Assembly: GCA_029262855.1 (NCBI GenBank)
Contig: JAJCYP010000114.1
Coordinates: forward strand, 1 to 64,000
DNA length: 64,000 nucleotides
Source of the DNA: Bacteroidota bacterium
GTDB lineage: Bacteria > Bacteroidota > Rhodothermia > Rhodothermales > UBA10348
Reading direction: 5' to 3'
Shown here: positions 37,401-44,253 of the stretch, piece after piece
Layout of the letters: each line of letters opens with the position of its first letter
Position numbering within the stretch: the first letter of the stretch is position 1
Position numbers and translations under genes: made by a program
The notes under the pieces: model-generated
Seen by the model: the letters and a program-made list of their open reading frames with translations, nothing else
Databases searched by the model: none
Told to the model about the DNA's origin: nothing

Positions 37401-37622
37401 CGCGAACACGCGGCGTGTCGACTGCTCATCACGGACGACGGGCACGGGTTCGATCTGCCCAGGGACTGGCTCGCTTTCGTTCGCGACAGCCACTTCGGGC
37501 TAGTGGGCATGCAAGAGCGGGCCGAGATGCAGGGGGGTATCTGTCGCATCGACTCGGGACCAGGCAAGGGTACGCGAATTGAGGTGGAGTTCCCCATGCC
37601 GAGCCTTCAACCGGCCCGCTGA
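34422..37622 (+). CDS. Sensor histidine kinase with Reg_prop/Y_Y_Y periplasmic propeller
   Basis: The 1066-aa product has a signal peptide (VAALWVLIGLVPTGVGAQ). A periplasmic region of two-component-regulator propeller repeats follows (DRQGYMWFATREGLNRFDG, DGTLWIGTDVGLVRFD, DGSVWVATDDGV, KGLLWMSTTNGLARFDP). Next are a Y_Y_Y domain (FRYRLAGYDEDW.. LPPGWYTFEVQAAG; about 740-810), one membrane helix (FRLLYLTLAVGAFAWGI, about 815-835) and a short coiled linker. A HisKA_3 domain carries the acceptor His in LAREIHDGPIQTL (about residue 876), and an HATPase follows (YRIVQEALSNVIQHA; DDGHGFD; GLVGMQER; GPGKGTRIEVEF). All catalytic motifs are present. Such sensors often respond to carbohydrates, but no ligand can be named. 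Partner: the divergent NarL regulator. Unlike Bacteroides hybrid systems, kinase and regulator are separate. Confidence 0.9.
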   Translation: MPYHPTVLRRRGRRLLGVAALWVLIGLVPTGVGAQPTSPAFDVIRIGVEQGLSHRLVYDLLEDRQGYMWFATREGLNRFDGHRFVVYMHEPGDSLSIPESKVTRVFESADGTLWIGTDVGLVRFDRFTETFRRVPSRTGATPQLLSESVTDIAETPDGTLWVTTGELRLFRLPPNVSELELVPVTVAGNKGLMLTRRIGVDPMGRIVLFCAAAGARVSFLGRLDPATADCSMEQHLPDTGALDAIGFESDGSAIVSASIQIASGSDRVRVARWDGQLRWSVALDASPPRDLLVDVRDQIWLATHSGVFLLAPTGRVITHFTRSPVDDKTLSDDRANAVALTRDGSVWVATDDGVTVFLPTGTPFRAIRHRPGDPTSLGDPRVNAIRETSDGTLWVGTSRGLYKRSRGTEKFESIDLPDLPSAASGTQERIWSLIEAAPGVIWFGTAGAGLYRLDTASGDLRHLSTPLHVLLDRNEVERSSIDRTSIPYIGRDRVGSLWLTTRRGVLRVDSLEVFTLVASGTANSPPADRLVNVMLQDRRGGYWAGNDSGLRAFDPDAGEFRVVGETGLRDRGLSFRSVWTLAESPLTPDALWVGTIGGGLNRYDAKTGRFTWYTMAEGMPSNGIYGILVDDKGLLWMSTTNGLARFDPLTGFVESFTRHDGLHDDDFDLMAYHKGQVSGKMWFGGPTGLTEFHPDSIAMSASDFQVNISSISVLDRPYPGIVADGDTLRLAHTQNSLGFRFSAPDLLHPDDVGFRYRLAGYDEDWRLNDASRPEVSYTRLPPGWYTFEVQAAGPGSGLGRRTTRLLVSIVPAVWQTAWFRLLYLTLAVGAFAWGISSVQRRRGRLAIETARREVELKRLLADREEQERGRLAREIHDGPIQTLYSVNHRLEEASPDGLAASRRDVQELASELRAICEHLRPALVANIGLEGALRARVRTLSRRYPGLTISLMFDPKCSDLEEATGHACYRIVQEALSNVIQHAQASQIEVRLAREHAACRLLITDDGHGFDLPRDWLAFVRDSHFGLVGMQERAEMQGGICRIDSGPGKGTRIEVEFPMPSLQPAR

Positions 37623-37799
37623 CAACTGGGGGGCGCACGGGGGCATGGCTGCCGGTGAACGCCCGCAGGCGAGTCTCCCCTCATGGGCCAAAGGTTCTAG
37701 TGAGAAGTCGCCTTTCGGGCCGACGGTATGCACCTGGGGCTACGTTGCCGTGTTTCGGCAGGCCCTATCTAAGGGAGAACTTCCCAATTAGTGCACGCC

Positions 37800-40700
37800 A
37801 TGAATCGTCTAATCTGTATCTGGGCCGTCCTGATCTTCGTCACCGATGGCGCACAGGCGCAAGTGGCTACGGCGAAATGGGCGTTGGATTCTATGACTCT
37901 GCAGACGGCGGTGACATCGGGCGCCCTTACGGCCTCGGATGAAATCATCAGCGGTGGGAATGCGCCGACCGTATCGGTGTTTGACTATCAGGCAACAGGT
38001 CAACGCCTCAATGCCGGCCAGGGCGGAACCTGGTTAGCCGGTCAGGAAGACTTGACGCGGTTCCTCGAGTTTAACGCGGCGCCGACGACCGGAAATACGC
38101 TGATCGTGACCAGCGTCTCGTTCGAGTACGGAGCGGCGGGTCTCGACGGACATGTCGTCTCAAACGTTTGGGTGTCCAAAGACAACTGGGTCTCGAGGAC
38201 TCAACTCAACGGGCCAGTTCTCGGGTACCCGGGGTCAGGCATGAATGTTTTTTCGCAAAACACGAGCATCAACGTCGCGCAGGGGGACCATTTCTCCCTG
38301 AGGATCTACCCCTTTGCGATTCTCGATCAGCGTCCGGGAAGCCCCCAGTTTGCCGTGCACAATACGGTCGTGATCAGCGGCACTACACAGCCCGAATTGA
38401 TTGGCAGTTGCGTGCCTGCGCCAGCGGGCTTGGTCGGATGGTGGCCCCTGGATAATTTCGGGAATGACCTTTCGCCTTACCAGAACCCTGGGTCGCTCCA
38501 AGGAGCGGCGGCCTATGCTGCCGGCGAAGTTGATGACGCTATCAGCCTTGCAAACGTGGCTGACTACGTGACCGTGAACGATGCGCCCGAACTTAACTTC
38601 GTTGCCGGCCAGAGCTTCTCGATGGATGTGTGGGTCAAGACCGACGATGCCGCCGGTTGGTTGATCGGAAACGCCGCGGATGGGGCAGTCATACTTCACA
38701 AACAGATTTACTCCCCTGGTGGTAACTACGGCTATGCGCTCCAGATCGTGAATGGTCGGCCGTACTTTCAGATGGCGACCGGTAGTGGCTTTGCGGCCCT
38801 CCACTCGAACCACCAGATCGAAGACGGCCTGTGGCATTTCATTGCCGTGACCGTTGATCGGTCGGGAGGTGCAACGGGCGGGAAAATCTACGTTGACAAT
38901 TTCCCGGCCGAGACGTTTGACCCTACTCCGGCGTCAGGAACGCTCGCCAATCCTTCACCTCTGGCTATCGGGCAGCGGTTTCCCGCAGGTCCATATACAC
39001 AGAGCGCCTTTGGCGGACAGATTGATGAGGTAGAGCTCTTTGACGTGGATCTTGCCGCCAATGACGTCTCCTCGATATATACGGCCGGAGCCGCCGGCAA
39101 GTGCAAGGATGAAATCACCACCGGCACCATCGAGGGATTCAAGTTCAACGATGTCGATGAGGACGGCGAGTGGGATCAGGATGGCACCGAGGTAGGCCTG
39201 CCCGGTGTTACAATCGAGCTAGTTTCGTCAAGCCTGCTGACGCCGACCCAATCGGTGGAGACGGGAGCGGATGGTAGCTATACGTTCGTTGCATCGGCCG
39301 GTACGTTCACGGTGCAGGAAATAGCGCCGACCGGATCCATCCAGACAGCGCCGGTAGGAGGGACGTTCACGGTAACCGTTCCGTCAGCAATTCCGAATTC
39401 GGGTCTGAACTTTGGGAATCACCTGACCTGCAGTTCCCTGTGCAATGGCGATTTCGAAAACGACCAACTCGTTGCTCCTGGCGCGGTGGGCTTCTTCGAT
39501 GCGGATGACGTTCTTTGCTGGAATACGACGGCAACAGACAACCTCATCGAAGTATGGGGAGACGGATTTAACGGCATAACCTCCTATTCTGGTGGCCAGT
39601 TCGTGGAGGTGAATGCCCGCGAGACCAGCACGCTATATCAGACATTTTACGCGGTTCAGGGTAACTCGGTGACGATTTCCTGGGCCCACCGAGGACGCTA
39701 CACGAACCCGGACGTGATGGCGTTTGAAATTTGGTCGGTGGCTCCGAGTGCGTTGGTCGCTTCGTTTGGTCCGTATGTCGCGACCAGTGCCGCTTGGGTA
39801 CCTCACAGCGAAACGTATACGTTCGGGATCACAGGAGAGATGGAATTGAGATTCAAATCCGTCTCCTCAAACGGAGGCCAACTGAATCCGGACGGAGGCA
39901 ATTTTCTGGATGCGGTGGCCATCAGCTGTCCATCAGAAATTTGCGGGCTGAAATTCAACGACGCCGACGGAGACGGTTTTCAGGTGGGTCCGCTCGAGAT
40001 CGGCATTCCCAATTGGACCTTCAATCTGACGGGCGCGGCCACCGAAACGACCATGACGGATCCGGACGGCGGCTTCTGTTTCAGCGAACTCGCGCCGGGC
40101 AAGTACTTCCTGGCCGAAGCGCAGGTCGACGGATGGATCCAGACGGTGCCGTTGGCACCGGAGACGTATGAGATCGATGTCGTACCAGACACGACGATGG
40201 CGGGTTACGTATTCGGCAACATGGCCGAGCCGGCTAATTCAACCGGTTCGATCTGCGGCGTGAAGTTCAACGATTCGAACGGTAACGGCGATCAGGACGA
40301 TGGAGAATTGGGTCTGGGAGGCTGGACGATCGAATTGGGCGGTTCCGCCACAGGCACAGGAACCGAGGTCACCAAGGAAGATGGGTCCTATTGCTTCACC
40401 GACCTGGAAGCGGGTGTTTACGTCCTTTCTGAGGTGAACCAGGAGGGCTGGGTCCAGAGGTTCCCGGCGCTCCCGGGTACGCACGAGGTCACGCTGGAGT
40501 CGGGAGTCGACCTGGAAGGCATCGATTTCGGCAACCAGGAAATCCTAGGAATGTGCTATGCAATAGAGCGCGTTGGGATGTTTGGATGGTGGAACGCTCA
40601 AGGACATGCGAATGATGTATCTGGTCATGGGAATGATGCGACATTTAGCGGCTCCTATGCCCAAGGATTGGTGGGGCAAGCGTTCGCAGTCAATGCGCCT

Positions 40701-43058
40701 GGCGATATCGCAGTTGTCCCCCACTCGCCGACGTTTGACCTGCCTGGTGGTCAGGACTTTGCCTTCGACTTATGGTTCAAAACCGATTTCCAGGGCCTAC
40801 AATATCTTGTGTCCAAGTACGACAGCCAGATCAATGGGAATGGATTTCGCATGTTACTTGATGGTGCAGGTATACTCAGCATCACGATCGCCGGCCCAGG
40901 CGTAAACGCCAACCTGTCATCGGGTATTGGCCTGAATGATGGTGTGTGGCACTTCGCGTCGGTGTCGGTGGATCGCGACTCGCCTACCGGATTCAGGCTC
41001 AAGGTAGATGCGCTCCCGACCGTGGCTGTCACTCCAATGGCCTGGCAACTCATTTCGCTAAGTACCCCAACGACGTTTCAAATCGGAGGCAGCACCGAGT
41101 CCGCGGCCAGGACCCATTTCAGAGGTCTTCTCGACGAGGTCGAATACTTCACTCGCGCTGTCGGAGATGAAGAGTTCGAGGCAATTTTCGAGGCTGGGGC
41201 GAGCGGGAAGTGTCCGTTTGAACCGGGCGATGGTAGTTGCGACGAGAAGGTTACGACGCTCTCTGTGAATACGGGTTACGACCATCCATCCTCGACTACC
41301 TATTCGGCTGGCACCCACGACGCTTTCTGGTCAATTACCGCAGATCCCGACGGAGGCCAAACCACGCCGCGTCCGGCAACGGTTACTGCCCCATACGTCA
41401 TGTGGGCCGGAGCGCAAACTAATTCCGTTTGGATCGCCCCCGCCGAAGTGCTGCCCGACCCAGCTAGTCCGCCTGATCAATACCAGGCGGCCGTCGGGGT
41501 GGGACTCTATGAATACACACTCGAGTTCTGCATCGTGGGAGAGGCAGCAGAGACCTTGGAATTCAACCTTGGGGTGCTTTCCGACAACGATGCGGAGCTG
41601 ATCCTGTACGACACCCAGGGGTTGCCGCATCCGATCGGGTCAGTACCGGCCAGTCCCAATCCCTTCGCCGCGCCGCCGACGCCGGTTGTGGCAGTACTCC
41701 CTGGCAACTGGGTGGCCGGCACGTACCGTTTGGTCGTAGAGGTGACCAACGATGGGCTACCGAAGGACTTCACCGGTCTCAATATCTCGGGTACCATCAG
41801 CGGCGGAAACCTGTTCATGCAGAAGCACGAGTGCTGCAATTCCGATGGTCACATTACCGGCACGAAGTACATCGACTACGACGGTGATGGGGAATACGGG
41901 GAGCCAGACGTCATGGGTGGAGTGACTATCCACGCCAAGAATACCCAGACTGGGCAAATCTACACCTTCATCACGGATACCTACGGCAACTACTACTTTG
42001 AGGTGCCGCCCGGAACCTATGTCGTGACCGAAGAGGAGCCTGATGGCTTCAGCCAATCGATCCCGACGTCGGGCTCCTACGAGATCACCGTGGGACCGGG
42101 CGGAATGGCCTCGGATATCGATTTCGTCAACACGCCGATTCCATGTCTGAGTGCAGAGGGAACGTGGCTCTGTGATACGCAAGGACGTGCCTACCTGCAA
42201 CTGACCGTCACGAACAACACCATCGTCCCGGTATACTCCATCGAAGTTGCAAGTCTGACGTCGGGTGTGACGGCAGCGTTGGGCGGTACGTCGCCTCCTT
42301 ATCCGATTGTACCGGGAGGGCAGGTTCTACTCAACGTTTACGTTACCGGGCTAGCTCCGGAAGATGCCGTTCAAATCAGGATCGACATGAGTGGCCAGCC
42401 GGATATTACCGGCCTGTCCGAGAAGTGCTGTACCCAGACGGTGAGTTTCGAGTTGCCAGGTGGATTCCGATGCCCATACGTCATCTACGGACAAGTCAAA
42501 TTTGACGGGGTCATCGACGACTCGTCGCCGACGGAATGGGTTGTTCGGGCGAGTGGGGCCGGTGATGCACCACGGACGTCCGTGACGGGTGACAAGGGCG
42601 AATATTCGCTGCAAGGACTTATGGCGGGTCAGTACACGGTTTCTGTCGACCAGCAGCGAGGGTTTAGAACGATGAGCCCCGATATGGGCGCATTCGTCGT
42701 AGACCTGGATGCGCGAAATCCTGAAGTCATGCTTGATTTCACCGTGTCGATTGATGCGAGCCAAACGGCCACAGAGGAGGGCGGGGACATTCCGACCGAA
42801 TACTCCCTTGACGTCAATTACCCGAACCCGTTCAACCCAACCACGCAGATCTCGTATCAGCTGCCCGAGGGTTCACAGGTACAGATTGTGGTCTATGATA
42901 TGCTCGGGCGTGTCGTAGAAACGCTGGTCGATACCGCACAGCCAGCCGGGACGTTTACGGTGTCGTTCGATGCCGGTGATCTGCCCAGCGGGCTGTACCT
43001 CTATCGTATCACCGCCGGATCGTTCGTCCAGTCCCGCAAGATGATCCTGATGAAGTGA
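37800..43058 (+). CDS. Giant T9SS-sorted exoprotein with LamG and SdrD-B-like domains
   Basis: The track starts at GTG 37791; ATG 37800 gives a cleaner signal peptide (NRLICIWAVLIFVTDGAQAQ) and 1752 aa. Order: an unassigned beta domain (22-200); LamG-like domain 1 (205-430; LVGWWPLDN, GLWHFIAVTVDRS); SdrD-B-like domain 1 (GFKFNDVDEDGEWDQDG, 440-540); a jelly-roll-like domain (545-705); SdrD-B-like domains 2 (GLKFNDADGDGFQ) and 3 (GVKFNDSNGNGDQDDGE), 710-910; LamG-like domain 2 (915-1140); an unassigned region; SdrD-B-like domain 4 (GTKYIDYDGDGEYGEPD, 1350-1440); a CarboxypepD-reg-like domain (1560-1655); and a sorting tail (NYPNPFNPTTQISYQ to RKMILMK). The DxDxDG loops suggest calcium binding. 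Glycan or surface adhesion is plausible but unproven. It shares the sorting tail with, but not the central cassette of, the 3-25 kb array. Confidence 0.85.
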   Translation: MNRLICIWAVLIFVTDGAQAQVATAKWALDSMTLQTAVTSGALTASDEIISGGNAPTVSVFDYQATGQRLNAGQGGTWLAGQEDLTRFLEFNAAPTTGNTLIVTSVSFEYGAAGLDGHVVSNVWVSKDNWVSRTQLNGPVLGYPGSGMNVFSQNTSINVAQGDHFSLRIYPFAILDQRPGSPQFAVHNTVVISGTTQPELIGSCVPAPAGLVGWWPLDNFGNDLSPYQNPGSLQGAAAYAAGEVDDAISLANVADYVTVNDAPELNFVAGQSFSMDVWVKTDDAAGWLIGNAADGAVILHKQIYSPGGNYGYALQIVNGRPYFQMATGSGFAALHSNHQIEDGLWHFIAVTVDRSGGATGGKIYVDNFPAETFDPTPASGTLANPSPLAIGQRFPAGPYTQSAFGGQIDEVELFDVDLAANDVSSIYTAGAAGKCKDEITTGTIEGFKFNDVDEDGEWDQDGTEVGLPGVTIELVSSSLLTPTQSVETGADGSYTFVASAGTFTVQEIAPTGSIQTAPVGGTFTVTVPSAIPNSGLNFGNHLTCSSLCNGDFENDQLVAPGAVGFFDADDVLCWNTTATDNLIEVWGDGFNGITSYSGGQFVEVNARETSTLYQTFYAVQGNSVTISWAHRGRYTNPDVMAFEIWSVAPSALVASFGPYVATSAAWVPHSETYTFGITGEMELRFKSVSSNGGQLNPDGGNFLDAVAISCPSEICGLKFNDADGDGFQVGPLEIGIPNWTFNLTGAATETTMTDPDGGFCFSELAPGKYFLAEAQVDGWIQTVPLAPETYEIDVVPDTTMAGYVFGNMAEPANSTGSICGVKFNDSNGNGDQDDGELGLGGWTIELGGSATGTGTEVTKEDGSYCFTDLEAGVYVLSEVNQEGWVQRFPALPGTHEVTLESGVDLEGIDFGNQEILGMCYAIERVGMFGWWNAQGHANDVSGHGNDATFSGSYAQGLVGQAFAVNAPGDIAVVPHSPTFDLPGGQDFAFDLWFKTDFQGLQYLVSKYDSQINGNGFRMLLDGAGILSITIAGPGVNANLSSGIGLNDGVWHFASVSVDRDSPTGFRLKVDALPTVAVTPMAWQLISLSTPTTFQIGGSTESAARTHFRGLLDEVEYFTRAVGDEEFEAIFEAGASGKCPFEPGDGSCDEKVTTLSVNTGYDHPSSTTYSAGTHDAFWSITADPDGGQTTPRPATVTAPYVMWAGAQTNSVWIAPAEVLPDPASPPDQYQAAVGVGLYEYTLEFCIVGEAAETLEFNLGVLSDNDAELILYDTQGLPHPIGSVPASPNPFAAPPTPVVAVLPGNWVAGTYRLVVEVTNDGLPKDFTGLNISGTISGGNLFMQKHECCNSDGHITGTKYIDYDGDGEYGEPDVMGGVTIHAKNTQTGQIYTFITDTYGNYYFEVPPGTYVVTEEEPDGFSQSIPTSGSYEITVGPGGMASDIDFVNTPIPCLSAEGTWLCDTQGRAYLQLTVTNNTIVPVYSIEVASLTSGVTAALGGTSPPYPIVPGGQVLLNVYVTGLAPEDAVQIRIDMSGQPDITGLSEKCCTQTVSFELPGGFRCPYVIYGQVKFDGVIDDSSPTEWVVRASGAGDAPRTSVTGDKGEYSLQGLMAGQYTVSVDQQRGFRTMSPDMGAFVVDLDARNPEVMLDFTVSIDASQTATEEGGDIPTEYSLDVNYPNPFNPTTQISYQLPEGSQVQIVVYDMLGRVVETLVDTAQPAGTFTVSFDAGDLPSGLYLYRITAGSFVQSRKMILMK

Positions 43059-43128
43059 TGCGGTAGGACGCCTGGTATTGACGCGAAGCGGGATACTGTA
43101 GATGTGGCCTTCCCGGGTTGCCCCCTCA

Positions 43129-43215
43129 TGGTGCGAAAGGGGGGACTCGAACCCCCACGTCCTTACGGACACTAGATCCTAAATCTAGCGCGTCTACCAA
43201 TTCCGCCACTCTCGC
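43129..43215 (-). tRNA. tRNA-Leu (anticodon TAG)
   Basis: The minus strand reads GCGAGAGTGGCGGAATTGGT... with acceptor arms GCGAGAG/CTTTCGC, D-loop TTGGTAGACGCG, anticodon arm CTAGA-TTTAGGA-TCTAG (TAG), a long variable arm (GTCCGTAAGGAC), T-arm GGGGG-TTCGAGT-CCCCC and an encoded ACCA end. The long variable arm identifies it as class II; TAG reads leucine codons. Confidence 0.97.
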
Positions 43216-43359
43216 AAGGCCGCAAATATAGCATTCTCTCCACAATGCACGTCTGAACAAATCGTGGAGTTGTTGGGGGGACCGGGGTTGTGTCGCGTGT
43301 GAATGGTGGAACCGCCCCAAACAGCCCCGGTTTGCTGAGCACTCCAACGACGCGACTCT

Positions 43360-44253
43360 ATGAAGAGAATTCCGGCGCTTCTATTCCTTGTCCTCTCGGC
43401 TGTCCTCAGCGCACCGGCCGTGGCACAGGAATCGGATGAGGTGCCAGCGTCATTGGCCGGCCCGGCGCTGTTCAGAGTCGGGGATTGCGTGGCGTTCTTC
43501 GTGTCGGACAGTGGGCTCGCCCTGACCACGCGATCCTGCGTCAGCGCGGCCGTGTCGGATGAGGCCACCGCGGGAATGGAGCTTGACCTTTCCATCGACA
43601 GCCCCTTCCTGAACGGATTCGATGGACTCTCGCTGCATTTTGTCTCCGCGCCTCCGGCCGCTGTGGCTGAGTTTGGTGTCGATGCAGTCTTCCCCAGCCG
43701 TCGCTTGGATTTTGCCTTTGTCCGCGTCAACCGGGAGGGGACCGGGCTCAAGACGGAGCGATTTCTGCCCATGGCTCCCTCAGGCCTTGAGGGCCTTCCG
43801 GACCTGCGCGTTCTTGGGTTCGAGTCGGCGGCGGACTCCGCGAGGGTTCGGAGCACGCAGGTAACTCCGAAGGGCTTCGAGTACGGCGGAAGAGTGGTGC
43901 CGTCGTCAACCAGTCTGTTTGACCTCATGGATGCCCACCACGGCGGCGGGGGCCTTCCGGGTCAAACGCTGCCTGGCCCGTGGAGTACTATTGAAAGCGA
44001 AAAGCTGCATGCCAAGCTTAACATGGCTCTGGAGGTGGAAGGCACGGTGCAGAACGGCTCGCCTCTGGTGACCGAGCACTTTGAAGTGGCGGGGCTTGTC
44101 TTCGGCCAGACAGGCCCCGGGCCACCGCCCAGAAGTTTGGCGGTGTCTATCTCCGCCATTCAGGCAGCGCTGAACCAATGGCTGGAGGGGTCTGCAATCC
44201 TCTCCGAATTGCGTTTGGGTACACGTACTACCAAGTCAGGAATCGAACGATGA
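43360..44253 (+). CDS. Degenerate S46-peptidase-like exported protein (probable pseudo-enzyme)
   Basis: The 297-aa product has a signal peptide (LLFLVLSAVLSAPAVAQ). Its mature part aligns by eye with the barrel halves of the S46 peptidase encoded next: CVAFFVSDSGLALTTRSCV against CSASFVSGEGLVMTNHHCA, RLDFAFVR against NLDMSFFR, and QNGSPLVTEHFEVAGLVF against NSGSPLVNRDLEVVGLIF. The catalytic His region is TRSC (R58-S59) instead of NHHC, and the nucleophile Ser is Asn232. The Asp equivalent (Asp117) remains. The long alpha-helical lid of S46 enzymes is missing, hence the short length. The stop overlaps the next start (ATGA), so the two are translationally coupled. It is probably a non-catalytic partner, regulator or decoy of the peptidase. 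The homology is my alignment, not a search result. Confidence 0.7.
   Translation: MKRIPALLFLVLSAVLSAPAVAQESDEVPASLAGPALFRVGDCVAFFVSDSGLALTTRSCVSAAVSDEATAGMELDLSIDSPFLNGFDGLSLHFVSAPPAAVAEFGVDAVFPSRRLDFAFVRVNREGTGLKTERFLPMAPSGLEGLPDLRVLGFESAADSARVRSTQVTPKGFEYGGRVVPSSTSLFDLMDAHHGGGGLPGQTLPGPWSTIESEKLHAKLNMALEVEGTVQNGSPLVTEHFEVAGLVFGQTGPGPPPRSLAVSISAIQAALNQWLEGSAILSELRLGTRTTKSGIER

Noticed and set aside
43360-44253. Pseudogene fragment of the S46 peptidase
   Set aside because: The frame is intact from signal peptide to stop, keeps both barrel halves and is coupled to the next gene, so an expressed non-catalytic homologue is more likely than decay.
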